The notes beneath the pieces were generated by a model, which made no database searches, had not been told where the DNA came from, and saw only the letters and a program-made list of their open reading frames with translations. A stretch of 57,348 bases of DNA from Clostridia bacterium (GTDB lineage: Bacteria > Bacillota > Clostridia > Oscillospirales > Acutalibacteraceae), in NCBI GenBank assembly GCA_017397845.1, contig JAFQHU010000022.1, positions 1-57,348 of the forward strand. The letters are read 5' to 3'. Positions 15,428 to 23,169 of the stretch are shown here, in pieces. Position 1 is the first letter of the stretch, and each line of letters begins with the position of its first letter. The position numbers were made by a program, and so were the translations under genes.

Positions 15428-17380
15428 ATGAAAAAAACTTTAAAAAGGCAAATGATTCTCTTTGCTGTTACGGCAATTATGATGATTTTTGCTGTTGCTA
15501 TGCCTGCTTCTGCTGCCGAGGACATTCCCTGCCCCGGCATGACCGGCGGTGCTCATCTCGACAAATATATCGATGAAGTTATCTGTCCGCCTACCTGTAC
15601 CCAACGCGGCTACACCACGGAATACTGTACATACTGTAAAAAGGATGTCATCGATGCAAAGGATTTCACCGACCCCACAGGACATACCTTCGCAGTTTCT
15701 TATGAGTATGATGCCGAAAACGGCACTTATACCAGAGTCAGAACCTGTCAGAACGATTGGCTTTGCACAAGACTCGGCAAGGACCCCGAAAGCGGCTTTT
15801 CCAGTGAGGTTGAGGTTGAGACCTATGTGGAAGAGGACGAAGGCTATTACCTTGTTGAATATGTAAACTATTGGGAGCCTCTCGATAAAAATGCTGATGC
15901 CGCAGCTCACAGAAATGCACATCTTGCTGAATATTATGTGGAAAACAGTCCCGTAACATGGGTTCTTGACTGCGAATCTTTGGCTGCTCCGACGGCAGAG
16001 TTTTACGCAAGCAAGGTTTACACCACCGGCAAACAAGCAACAGCCGACGGTACCAAAGAAACCGCTGCTTATGAATATATCAATCAGGACGGTTCTTTAA
16101 AGCTTTTCGTAAAAGACGGTGAACAAATTCCCGCTTATGACGGTCTCGTTCCTTCACGCGGCAAGGATTTGGAATACGGCAAGTATGAATTTACCGGTTG
16201 GACAGAAAAGGGCACAGTAAACGGCGTGAAAACCTTTGAAGCAAACTTCGAGGGTAAGGCTGTGAATGTAAGCGGTGTATATTACAATTATAACGGTGTA
16301 ATGCTTTCCACAGGTAAAACCGTTCCCTACGGCGGAGAGGTATCCTACGGCGATCTCGTTACTCCCGCCAAAGAAAGTGACCAAAAATACAATTACACTC
16401 TTCTCGGTTGGGCATTTGATAAAAATCAGACTGCTCCCGAAAAAATCTACCCCATCACAGGTAAGGTTAAGATTTATTACAACACGAACTTTTTCGCCGT
16501 TTACAAAAGCGAACTGAATAAATATAATGTTAACTTCGTTGACTTTTACGGAAACCGTTTCTCGGCGGGCAACGCTCCTCTCGAAGGTATGACAGGTGTT
16601 ACCTGCGGCAGCAGTCTCGCTGATCACATCAGAAACATCGATGCCGAGGAATTAAAGATTCCCAAAGACAAACAGTATATTTATCAGCAGGATGCAAGTA
16701 AATGGATAATCAAAGAGGTGAACGGAAATGCTCTTTCCAGAGAGGTTACCGTTAATCCCCATTCCTTCGATCTTCCCAGAAGTGTTCTTGTTACAGATAA
16801 AGACACCAAAACAGCAAAAGAAATATTCCTCGGTGAGGGCGACACTGTAACTCTCACACCCAAATATGACCGTTATGTGATGTTTTATACCTTCAAAGTA
16901 AAAATTCATCCCGGTCTCTTCCGCCCCGAAGATTATTATGAGGTCGGCAAAGAGCTTAAATCAGAGCTTATTGATGATTTTATTATTCAGGTAACCGATA
17001 ACAGCGGCCGTTATATTGCCGACGGTAAGACCAATGCAAACGGTGAATTTACCTTTACCGCTCCCTACAGAGATGCTCTCATAATTACTGCCACCATCAG
17101 CAGCGGCAAATACCGCGGTGAGCATATAATAGACCTTGCCTCATGTAAGGATGTTGCTACTATTGAGGGAATCGAAAAGAACGGCATTGACATTTTGCCC
17201 AAAGTTACACAGGATTGGCTTGACGGTCTTAAGGGCTGCAAATGTATATGCCATTCAATTCTCAGCCCCATTGTTGTAAGAATTTATAATATTCTTTACA
17301 AAATATTCGGCGTTGAATATGTATGCTGTGACGACCTGTTTATCGTTCACGGAAACGTCCTCAGCTACGGTAAAAAATAA
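15428..17380 (+). CDS. Secreted multidomain protein with C-terminal Cys/His-helix motif
   Basis: A 650-residue exported protein with a signal peptide cut near AEDIPC (residue 29). Domains in order: a cysteine block (about 34-75) of the type CTQRGYTTEYCTYC...GHTF seen in many clostridial surface proteins; beta-rich repeats with YEFTGWTEKG like InlB-type B repeats (about 220-370); and a small prealbumin-like strand domain (about 498-575, GRYIADGKTNANGEFTFTAP). The C-terminal segment (600-650) has GCKCICH, an aromatic helix IYNILYKIFG and VCCDD. The ribosome binding site is AAAGGAGG. No LPXTG, SLH or dockerin motif is seen, so the attachment mode is unknown. Probably an envelope protein of a single-gene unit. 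Confidence 0.75.
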   Translation: MKKTLKRQMILFAVTAIMMIFAVAMPASAAEDIPCPGMTGGAHLDKYIDEVICPPTCTQRGYTTEYCTYCKKDVIDAKDFTDPTGHTFAVSYEYDAENGTYTRVRTCQNDWLCTRLGKDPESGFSSEVEVETYVEEDEGYYLVEYVNYWEPLDKNADAAAHRNAHLAEYYVENSPVTWVLDCESLAAPTAEFYASKVYTTGKQATADGTKETAAYEYINQDGSLKLFVKDGEQIPAYDGLVPSRGKDLEYGKYEFTGWTEKGTVNGVKTFEANFEGKAVNVSGVYYNYNGVMLSTGKTVPYGGEVSYGDLVTPAKESDQKYNYTLLGWAFDKNQTAPEKIYPITGKVKIYYNTNFFAVYKSELNKYNVNFVDFYGNRFSAGNAPLEGMTGVTCGSSLADHIRNIDAEELKIPKDKQYIYQQDASKWIIKEVNGNALSREVTVNPHSFDLPRSVLVTDKDTKTAKEIFLGEGDTVTLTPKYDRYVMFYTFKVKIHPGLFRPEDYYEVGKELKSELIDDFIIQVTDNSGRYIADGKTNANGEFTFTAPYRDALIITATISSGKYRGEHIIDLASCKDVATIEGIEKNGIDILPKVTQDWLDGLKGCKCICHSILSPIVVRIYNILYKIFGVEYVCCDDLFIVHGNVLSYGKK

Positions 17381-17398
17381 TCAAACAATAAGATAATG

Positions 17399-17428
17399 GT
17401 GTCCACCTTCGCGGTGGGCACTTTATTT
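17399..17428 (+). terminator. Terminator of the secreted-protein gene
   Basis: GTGTCCACC-TTCG-CGGTGGGCAC (17399-17421) forms a hairpin with a stable TTCG loop, followed by TTTATTT. Confidence 0.75.
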
Positions 17429-17444
17429 GTGCCGAAAATGCAAA

Positions 17445-17490
17445 TGAGCTGTAAAAAACGAAAAGTTTTTTACAGCTCATTATTTATTCG
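17445..17490 (-). terminator. Terminator of the cysK operon
   Basis: A perfect stem TGAGCTGTAAAAAAC / GTTTTTTACAGCTCA (17445-17479) with loop GAAAA lies just past the cysK stop. A second hairpin separates it from the convergent gene, so each strand has its own terminator. Confidence 0.75.
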
Positions 17491-17498
17491 GTTTATTT

Positions 17499-18422
17499 TT
17501 ATCCGAAAAGCTTTACGCTCATGTACCTTTCACCCGAATCGGGTAAAAGGACGACGATGTTTTTGCCTTTGTTCTCTTCTTTTTCACTGATGATTTTCGC
17601 ACCCTGCAAAGCAGCTCCCGAAGAAATGCCTACCAACAGACCCTCTGTGCGGGCAAAGGTACGGCAAGCGGAAAAGGCATCCTCGGTTTTTACGGTAATA
17701 ATACTGTCAATGACGGACATATCCAAATTTTCGGGTATGAAGTTTGCACCGATGCCCTGTATGCCGTGAGGTGCGGCTCTGCCTTCGGTAATGAGAGGAG
17801 AGTCATAAGGCTCAATGCCGATAACTTTTATGTCGGGATTTTTTTCTTTGAGAAATTTTCCTGTTCCCGATATAGTACCGCCTGTGCCTATACAGGCGAT
17901 AAAGATGTCGATTTTTCCGTCGGTGTCTCCGTAAATTTCGGGCCCTGTGGAAAGAACGTGGCTTTCGGGATTGTCGGGGTTATCAAACTGTGAGGGAATG
18001 AAGCTGTTTGGTGTGGCTTCATTCAGCTCCTGAGCTTTTTTGATGGAGCCGAGCATTCCTTCTTTGCCGGGGGTGAGAACTATTTCAGCACCGTAGGCAC
18101 GCAAAAGCTCCTGACGTTCCACGCTCATGGTGTCAGGCATAACCAAAATTGCTTTGTAACCCAAAGATGTTGCCGCTGCGGCAAGACCGATACCCGTATT
18201 ACCGCTTGTGGGTTCGATAACCGTACCGCCCTTTTCGATGATTCCCTTTTCCTTTGCTTTGAGCAGCATATTTACAGCAACCCTGTCTTTGACCGAGCCG
18301 GCAGGATTAAAATATTCCAGCTTCGCAAAAAGATTGGCTTTCATACCGCTTTCACGTGCGAAGGAGCTTGCTTTGAGCAGGGGAGTTTTACCGACCAAAG
18401 AGCAAAAGCCTTCATATATCAT
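17499..18422 (-). CDS. Cysteine synthase (O-acetylserine sulfhydrylase)
   Basis: A PLP enzyme making L-cysteine from O-acetylserine and sulfide. The 307 residues match CysK: NPAGSVKDRVA with cofactor lysine K45, TSGNTGIGLA, GTGGTISGTGKFLKE for the cofactor phosphate, and a final SSGAALQGA. ATG 18422 follows AAGGTGA. It is the last gene of the minus-strand set TIM-barrel protein, nrdR, cysK, with only 9 nt between nrdR stop and cysK start. The pairing of nrdR with cysK probably reflects operon packing. Confidence 0.95.
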   Translation of the reverse strand: MIYEGFCSLVGKTPLLKASSFARESGMKANLFAKLEYFNPAGSVKDRVAVNMLLKAKEKGIIEKGGTVIEPTSGNTGIGLAAAATSLGYKAILVMPDTMSVERQELLRAYGAEIVLTPGKEGMLGSIKKAQELNEATPNSFIPSQFDNPDNPESHVLSTGPEIYGDTDGKIDIFIACIGTGGTISGTGKFLKEKNPDIKVIGIEPYDSPLITEGRAAPHGIQGIGANFIPENLDMSVIDSIITVKTEDAFSACRTFARTEGLLVGISSGAALQGAKIISEKEENKGKNIVVLLPDSGERYMSVKLFG

Positions 18423-18431
18423 GTCATCACC

Positions 18432-18887
18432 TTATTTTTCACCTAAAAGTTTTGCCAGCTCATCCATGAAGGTATTGATATCCTTGAACTGACGGTAAAC
18501 GGAAGCGAAACGGACATAAGCAACCTCATCGAGAGTTTTGAGTCTGTCCATAACAAGCTCACCGATATGTACCGAGGTGACCTCACGGTCCAAAGAATTC
18601 TGAAGCTCTGCCTCGATATCGGATACGACCTTTTCCATCTGCTCTATGGATACGGGTCTTTTTTCACAGGCACGGAGCATACCGTTGAAAAGCTTTACAC
18701 GGTCAAAGGCCTGTCTTGATTTGTCTTTTTTTACGACGATGATGGGAACACTTTCTATGATTTCATAGGTAGTGAAACGCTTACCGCAGGAAATACATTC
18801 ACGGCGGCGGCGGATTTTTTCGCCTTCATCCGTGGGTCTTGAGTCGATAACCTTGCTTTCCTCGTAACTGCAAAAAGGACACTTCAT
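18432..18887 (-). CDS. Transcriptional repressor NrdR
   Basis: Represses ribonucleotide reductase genes in response to ATP/dATP. The 151-residue product has the standard N-terminal zinc ribbon (C3, C6, C31, C34 in MKCPFC...[11 protein letters not shown]), the DNA-contacting stretch RRRREC, and the ATP-cone domain (about 49-139). Length matches the family (150-160). AAAGGAG lies upstream of the ATG. No ribonucleotide reductase gene is in the window, so its targets are elsewhere. Confidence 0.96.
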   Translation of the reverse strand: MKCPFCSYEESKVIDSRPTDEGEKIRRRRECISCGKRFTTYEIIESVPIIVVKKDKSRQAFDRVKLFNGMLRACEKRPVSIEQMEKVVSDIEAELQNSLDREVTSVHIGELVMDRLKTLDEVAYVRFASVYRQFKDINTFMDELAKLLGEK

Positions 18888-18910
18888 TTTTAAAAACTCC
18901 TTTATCTGTA

Positions 18911-19708
18911 TTATCCCTGACGCACTTTTTTGAGTATGGCATCAAGATATTTTGCACTTTGAGTGATTTCTCTTTTTCTTTCATAGCCGTCAGAATAAAG
19001 CTCTATAATATATTTGCCGGCGTAGCCGGATTTGTGAAGAAGGGAAAAGAGGCTTTCGAAATCAAAAAGACCTTCTTCACAGGGGGCGATACAGTCCGCA
19101 TCCTCACTGTAATCGCTCAGATGGACATGGACTATATCCTTTTTCATTATCTCAATGAATTCTTCGGGTCTGTGACCTGCACGTCTTGCCTGCTTTATGT
19201 CGAGTACCATTTTATAGCTGTCGCCGAGCCGGCTTTTCATATAACGTGAAAATTCAGGGTCCCCCGAAAGGAAATTAACCACATTTTCGTGTGCAACACA
19301 GCAACCGAAACTTTTTGCCGTGTCCGTTATGATGCCGAAACGGTGGGCATATTCGGCCATATCGATGTCGTAAAGCTTGGCCGCTCCGTGCATTACTATA
19401 TACTTTGCACCGAGTATGGCGGCAGCTTCAAAATAACGTTTGTAATTATCCGTCGCATCGCTGAAGCGTCTTTTGTAGGCGCTGAAAAAATCATAGCCCT
19501 CACCGAAGGAGGCATAGGGATGCAGAGAGACTACATTGATACCGTAGGCATCCTTTACGGTTTTAAGCTCCTTTATAAAAGCAGGTCGAAGCTCAGAGTG
19601 AGCGTTGAAAAAAATCTCACAGTGATTGAAGCCCAACTCTGCAATATGAAGAAGGGAGCGCTCTGTTTCCAGCGGATAAAAGCACGCCGAAGAGGCACCT
19701 ATTTCCAT
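18911..19708 (-). CDS. Sugar phosphate isomerase/epimerase-like TIM barrel
   Basis: A 265-residue protein of the xylose-isomerase-like TIM-barrel (AP endonuclease 2) superfamily. Recognisable strands include [43 protein letters not shown] and [12 protein letters not shown], and HVHLSD. Histidine, glutamate and aspartate residues at these strand ends form the probable divalent-metal site. It could isomerise a sugar or cleave DNA at abasic sites, and the sequence does not decide. It is the first gene of the operon with nrdR and cysK. Confidence 0.8.
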   Translation of the reverse strand: MEIGASSACFYPLETERSLLHIAELGFNHCEIFFNAHSELRPAFIKELKTVKDAYGINVVSLHPYASFGEGYDFFSAYKRRFSDATDNYKRYFEAAAILGAKYIVMHGAAKLYDIDMAEYAHRFGIITDTAKSFGCCVAHENVVNFLSGDPEFSRYMKSRLGDSYKMVLDIKQARRAGHRPEEFIEIMKKDIVHVHLSDYSEDADCIAPCEEGLFDFESLFSLLHKSGYAGKYIIELYSDGYERKREITQSAKYLDAILKKVRQG

Positions 19709-19749
19709 TTATCTCTGCACCTGCCTTTCTCTGACATATACTACATTTA

Positions 19750-19778
19750 ATTATACCAAAACTTTTCTTAAAATACAA
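19750..19778 (-). promoter_or_regulatory. Promoter of the TIM-barrel/nrdR/cysK operon
   Basis: On the minus strand, TTGTAT (19773-19778), a 17-nt spacer and TATAAT (19750-19755), about 42 nt before the start codon. Confidence 0.7.
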
Positions 19779-19817
19779 CAGGAAAAAGATAGAGCAGAAG
19801 AAAAAATTAACCGGAAG

Positions 19818-20324
19818 TCAAACTCTTTCATCCTCTGTGAGCAAAAGATAAAGATAAGACAGCATATTCCATGTGCTTTTGTCTGTTTCTCCCGTTACAG
19901 TATTACCCGTAAGTGATTGGAAAATACCGATAAGTCTTTCCGTTTCCTCCGTGTAATCGAGCGAAAGAGCTGCACCGTCAAAGTTACGGTAAAAATCGGA
20001 AAGACGCACAAGCATAAGATTTACATTACCGTTCAGATGACTGTCTTTTCCTTTTTTCAAAGGGAAATCCCCTTTCCGGGCGGGGGCAGTTTCCACAGGT
20101 TCAGAAAAGATGTAAACCGCTTTGTCGCTTTCCTCCGATAATTTGTTCCAGGTGTCAAGGTCTACTTTGCCTGTCTGAGGCAGAAAATGCTTCCGCTGAA
20201 AGGCGGTGACGCTTCGGGTCGTTTCTTCACCGTAAATGCCGTCGGGAACAAGGGAGGGAATGTCACCGTCGATTCGGGAAATATTTCTGATATAGCTTTG
20301 GATTTCATATACTGCTGTGTCCAT
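19818..20324 (-). CDS. Double peptidoglycan-binding-domain protein
   Basis: A 168-residue protein built from two PG_binding_1-type repeats. The first (about 5-65) contains PDGIYGEETTRSVTAFQRKHFLPQTGKVD. The second (about 95-160) is divergent, with LIGIFQSLTGNTVTGETDKSTW. There is no signal peptide. A CAGGAGG ribosome binding site sits in the 1-nt gap after the larger upstream gene, so both are co-translated. The lack of an export signal suggests assembly from the mother-cell cytoplasm, for example in spore layers. That is inference from the neighbouring SpoIID-like domain. Confidence 0.78.
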   Translation of the reverse strand: MDTAVYEIQSYIRNISRIDGDIPSLVPDGIYGEETTRSVTAFQRKHFLPQTGKVDLDTWNKLSEESDKAVYIFSEPVETAPARKGDFPLKKGKDSHLNGNVNLMLVRLSDFYRNFDGAALSLDYTEETERLIGIFQSLTGNTVTGETDKSTWNMLSYLYLLLTEDERV

Positions 20325-20325
20325 A

Positions 20326-21735
20326 TTACGCCTCCTGTGAAAGCTCTCTGCCGGGATATTGCGCCGTCAGTCTTTGCTGTCCCTGTCTTACTGTGGAATA
20401 AGCATCAGCCAACGTGTTCCATGTTCTTTCGTCTACTGAGCCTGTCTGTGAAAGAGAGAAAATCCTTTGGAATTCTCTCACAGCGTTCTGTGTTCTGCGG
20501 TCAAAGACATTGTTTGAGGATACGGGCGGAATATCAAAGAAAACACGTGAAAGGTAAGAAAGATATCCTTTAAATGTGCCGACTGAGGGACCTACATCAC
20601 CCTGACGTAATATTACACCGGGGTAAGGCTCCGTGGAAACACGGTCAATTTCCTGCCTTTCTTCGAGATAATCAACTATTCCCTTATACGCATCGTAAAG
20701 GCTTTCCCATGTGGCTTTGTCCACCTCTCCCGTAGCGGGCAAACCTTTATATCTCTGAAAGGCACTGACCTGATTTGCTGTCCTTTGTCCGTAAATTCCG
20801 TCGGTATTGACGGGTGCCACGAAATCCACGAACTGACTTATGAGAGTGAGAAAAAATTGCACCGTTACCACCTGACCGCCCTGTGAGCCTGTGCTGAGGG
20901 AGCCTATGAACTGTTTGGGTATATTTTCGTATCCCACTCCCTCGCTGTCCAATTCGGCAAGTCGGGTGACCGCATCGTAAATATAAATTATCCTGTACCA
21001 GGTAGCCTTGCCCACAATACCGTCGGGAGTGAGAGAAAAAACTCGCTGAAAGGTACGCACCGCAGCCTCTGTACTTTCGTCAAAGGCTCCGTTTATGACG
21101 GGAATTTTGGGTATGGCGGGGTAATTAGCCGATATACGGTTAAGGTAAATTTGTATACGGCGTATGCTTTCATTCAGCTGACCTCTCTCCAAGGGTGTGC
21201 CGGGGTATGAGGGCAGATTGTCTCCCACGGGGGCATTGACCACAATTTCCGTGTCCTCGCCGTAGTAATATTTAAGTATATCTGTGTCTGAATAACCTCT
21301 TTCTGCCAATGTAACGCTTCCCCATTGGGAAAGGCCGTCGCAGGTAACCTCTCTGCCGTCGCAGTAGGCGGTGAAATAGGGGTTGACCGTGCCCTTTTTA
21401 CGCACATAATCATTGAAAATACCGTCCACGATTTCACTGATATTTCCGTATATATTTCTGCCGTTTACGAAAGATTGGTCAAAGGCGGTGCTGTTTGTGA
21501 TGTCGAAATCATATCCCATAGCTCTGTACCATTCCGTGTAGACACGGTTAAGTGCAAAGGTAATCTGTGCCAATATGTTTGCTCTGAGTGCCGCCGGCGG
21601 CCAAGTGGAAAAAATTTCTGACGAAGCCACATTTTTGATATAGTCAGTAAAGGGGACCGTAACATTTTCCGCATCCGATGAGGGCGGACCGAGATGTACG
21701 GTTATGGTTGAGGGGATGACAGGTACGGTGGGCAT
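20326..21735 (-). CDS. SpoIID-like domain with four peptidoglycan-binding repeats
   Basis: A 469-residue protein. The N-terminal part (about 25-175) is SpoIID/LytB-like: DYIKNVASSEI, a WPPAALRANILAQ helix, and the signature GLSQWGSVTLAERGYSDTDILKYYYG. SpoIID is a lytic transglycosylase acting on septal peptidoglycan during engulfment, and its catalytic glutamate aligns with the E of SSEI. Four PG_binding_1 repeats follow (about 185-260, 275-345, 360-405 and 410-460), with markers INGAFDESTEAAVRTFQRVF and TDGIYGQRTANQVSAFQRY. There is no signal peptide. It is the middle gene of a tightly spaced operon. Confidence 0.8.
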   Translation of the reverse strand: MPTVPVIPSTITVHLGPPSSDAENVTVPFTDYIKNVASSEIFSTWPPAALRANILAQITFALNRVYTEWYRAMGYDFDITNSTAFDQSFVNGRNIYGNISEIVDGIFNDYVRKKGTVNPYFTAYCDGREVTCDGLSQWGSVTLAERGYSDTDILKYYYGEDTEIVVNAPVGDNLPSYPGTPLERGQLNESIRRIQIYLNRISANYPAIPKIPVINGAFDESTEAAVRTFQRVFSLTPDGIVGKATWYRIIYIYDAVTRLAELDSEGVGYENIPKQFIGSLSTGSQGGQVVTVQFFLTLISQFVDFVAPVNTDGIYGQRTANQVSAFQRYKGLPATGEVDKATWESLYDAYKGIVDYLEERQEIDRVSTEPYPGVILRQGDVGPSVGTFKGYLSYLSRVFFDIPPVSSNNVFDRRTQNAVREFQRIFSLSQTGSVDERTWNTLADAYSTVRQGQQRLTAQYPGRELSQEA

Positions 21736-21736
21736 A

Positions 21737-22363
21737 TTATTTCACCTCTGCACTGATGGGTGTCATCTGTACATCCAAAATAACGTCCGAACCGCCTACA
21801 GCACTGATAAGCAGTCCCTTTTTCGGTGTGAAGCCGGTGGCATAGACTTCGCCCGTATAATTTACCCGCTGACTGTCACTGTCGGGATTCAGAGAGCTGC
21901 TTTCGGGAAAAGCGGGCAGACGTATTTTCTTTGTCACACCGTCACGGTCTGTGGTAAGGAAGGTGTAAAGCTTATCGTCCTTTACCACCAATACCTTGGC
22001 ATTTTCTACGGGATAGGCGTTATTACCCGTGAAAACCCGCGCGGAAAAGGAGGCAAAAGAGGTCGGCTCCTCCGGTTCTTTTGAAGCTGCTTCGGGCGGA
22101 ATTTCTTCGGCTGTTTCTTCATAAAAGTCTGCGGTCTCTATACCCGGAATGTCTGACGGTGCTGTTCTTGATGCCGGGTCTTCTTCTTTCGGATCTTCCT
22201 CAAAAGGGAAAAGATCACTTTCTTGGGCCGCTTCAGAGTCTCTTTCTTCTTTATCCTTCGGTTGTGTTTCTTCGGGGATATCGGGTAGCATTTTTTCTCT
22301 GCTCATTTTTATCAGCTCGTCGGCATATTTTTTTATCATGCTTTCGAAATTATTACCGTTCAT
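21737..22363 (-). CDS. Acidic protein with C-terminal Ig/carboxypeptidase-regulatory-like domain
   Basis: A 208-residue protein, first gene of the SpoIID-module operon. The N terminus (1-30) is a short helix. Residues about 30-105 are very rich in glutamate, proline and aspartate and look disordered. The C-terminal 100 residues (ASFSARVFTGNNAYPVENAKVLVV onward) form a strand-rich domain of the transthyretin-like/carboxypeptidase-regulatory type, ending ILDVQMTPISAEVK. There is no signal peptide. AAAGGAG lies 7 nt before the ATG. One base separates it from the next gene, implying a shared complex, possibly in the spore envelope. Confidence 0.68.
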   Translation of the reverse strand: MNGNNFESMIKKYADELIKMSREKMLPDIPEETQPKDKEERDSEAAQESDLFPFEEDPKEEDPASRTAPSDIPGIETADFYEETAEEIPPEAASKEPEEPTSFASFSARVFTGNNAYPVENAKVLVVKDDKLYTFLTTDRDGVTKKIRLPAFPESSSLNPDSDSQRVNYTGEVYATGFTPKKGLLISAVGGSDVILDVQMTPISAEVK

Positions 22364-22440
22364 AGCAAAACTCCTTTAAATGGTTTCACTTTTATTTATA
22401 TAACCGTAAAGGATGTTTTATGTATATTGTGTTTACAGAA

Positions 22441-22474
22441 ATAAAAAAAGGGGGGTGTGGCACCCCTTTTTACT
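22441..22474 (-). terminator. Terminator of the XRE gene
   Basis: GGGGTG-TGG-CACCCC (22452-22466) with flanking A and T runs. On the minus strand the stem is followed by TTTTTTTAT. It lies immediately after the regulator stop codon. Confidence 0.75.
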
Positions 22475-22725
22475 TAATCGTAGGATTTATACAAAAGCTC
22501 ATCAAGTGTTACATCGAACACCTTTGCAAAAGCGATTATTTCTATATCCGTTACAAATCTTTTGCCGCACTCAATGCGTTGAACTGCGTTTTTGTCGATG
22601 TCGATTTCTACCAACTGCATTTTATCTGCCAACTCTCTTTGCGAAATGCCCATTTTTATGCGTAAATGAGCGATATTTTTACCGCATACGTTATTTAGAC
22701 CGTCACTGCTTTTGTTTATAAACAT
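22474..22725 (-). CDS. XRE-family helix-turn-helix regulator
   Basis: An 83-residue single-domain DNA-binding protein. The HTH_3/XRE fold runs from about 15 to 78: GKNIAHLRIKMGISQRELAD, an unusual insertion QLVEIDIDKNAVQRIECGKR around the recognition helix, and a closing VFDVTLDELLYK. ATG 22725 is chosen because GAGAGGT sits 5 nt upstream. Two palindromes sharing TGACATTYAGT overlap its promoter, which points to autoregulation. The gene is transcribed away from the RHH gene and DGYx-protein region but lies close to both. Confidence 0.85.
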   Translation of the reverse strand: MFINKSSDGLNNVCGKNIAHLRIKMGISQRELADKMQLVEIDIDKNAVQRIECGKRFVTDIEIIAFAKVFDVTLDELLYKSYD

Positions 22726-22740
22726 AAAAACCTCTCTTTT

Positions 22741-22761
22741 TTGACATTTAGTGCTTGTCAA
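22741..22761. promoter_or_regulatory. Operator-like palindrome 1 for the XRE regulator
   Basis: TTGACA-N9-TGTCAA, a 21-bp inverted repeat 15 nt upstream of the XRE start codon. Its left half TGACATTTAGT matches the second palindrome at 11 of 12 positions when Y is allowed. Confidence 0.6.
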
Positions 22762-22783
22762 TAAAGAAATTATATGCTATAAT
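22755..22783 (+). promoter_or_regulatory. Possible rightward promoter opposite the XRE gene
   Basis: TTGTCA (22755-22760), 17 nt and TATAAT (22778-22783). Its -35 lies inside palindrome 1. It would transcribe antisense through the small RHH gene. It may be fortuitous. Confidence 0.4.
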
Positions 22784-22807
22784 ACGTTAAAAATGACATT
22801 CAGTAAA
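22779..22807 (-). promoter_or_regulatory. Promoter of the XRE gene
   Basis: On the minus strand, TTTACT (22802-22807), 17 nt and TATTAT (22779-22784). The -35 overlaps palindrome 2, so bound repressor would block polymerase. Confidence 0.55.
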
Positions 22808-22812
22808 TGTCA
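22794..22812. promoter_or_regulatory. Operator-like palindrome 2 for the XRE regulator
   Basis: TGACATTCAGTAAATGTCA, a perfect 7-bp inverted repeat with a 5-nt centre over the -35 of the regulator promoter. It shares the half-site TGACATT with palindrome 1. Confidence 0.65.
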
Positions 22813-22831
22813 AAAGCTTTGCAGATATGTT

Positions 22832-22870
22832 TTTTTCGAAAAAATAAAGAAGCATTAAAAAATGCTTCAG
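22832..22870 (-). terminator. Terminator of the RHH gene
   Basis: GAAGCATT-AAAA-AATGCTTC (22849-22868), followed on the minus strand by TTTATTTTTTCG. It begins 2 nt after the stop of the ribbon-helix-helix gene. Confidence 0.75.
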
Positions 22871-23017
22871 TTATTTTTCCGATTTGTTGATGTGTTCTTT
22901 CAGTATCTTGTTAATGTATTGGGAAAAAGAACGGTCATCTTCTTCAGCCATTTCCCTGATGTGGCATACGACATCCTCATCGAGGGTGATACTGACTTTC
23001 TCTTTGAGAGGTTTCAT
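22871..23017 (-). CDS. 48-residue ribbon-helix-helix DNA-binding protein
   Basis: A small CopG/Arc-type regulator. KVSITLDEDV forms the DNA-binding strand, VVCHIREMAEED the first helix and SFSQYINKILKEHI the second, filling the whole protein. CAGGAG lies upstream of ATG 23017 and a terminator follows the stop. No toxin-like partner is adjacent, so it is more likely a free-standing repressor than an antitoxin. It diverges from the DGYx-repeat secreted protein. A perfect palindrome sits in the shared promoter region between them, suggesting that it controls that gene and itself. Confidence 0.85.
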   Translation of the reverse strand: MKPLKEKVSITLDEDVVCHIREMAEEDDRSFSQYINKILKEHINKSEK

Positions 23018-23045
23018 TTGCTTATCAACTCCTGAGGGATATGAT

Positions 23046-23074
23046 AACATAAACTGATAAAATCATATTGACAA
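23046..23074 (-). promoter_or_regulatory. Promoter of the RHH gene
   Basis: On the minus strand, TTGTCA (23069-23074), 17 nt and TATGTT (23046-23051). Its -35 overlaps the -35 of the divergent rightward promoter. Confidence 0.5.
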
Positions 23075-23096
23075 ATCCTACAAAGTAGGATAAAAT
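23068..23096 (+). promoter_or_regulatory. Promoter of the DGYx-repeat protein gene
   Basis: TTGACA (23068-23073), 17 nt and TAAAAT (23091-23096). The spacer is almost entirely filled by a perfect palindrome, so a bound dimer would exclude polymerase. Confidence 0.7.
23075..23091. promoter_or_regulatory. Operator-like palindrome ATCCTAC-AAA-GTAGGAT
   Basis: A perfect 7-bp inverted repeat with a 3-nt centre, placed between the -35 and -10 of the rightward promoter and beside the leftward RHH promoter. Size and position fit a ribbon-helix-helix repressor site. Confidence 0.7.
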
Positions 23097-23169
23097 ACTA
23101 CTATAAATGTTAACTGAATGTTAATGCAGATTCTGCTTGACATAAATATTTTTATTCGGAGGAAAAATT

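Noticed and set aside
22871..23017. RHH gene as an antitoxin of a toxin-antitoxin pair
   Set aside because: No toxin-sized partner is adjacent on the same strand. The neighbours are an XRE regulator with its own terminator and a divergent secreted protein.
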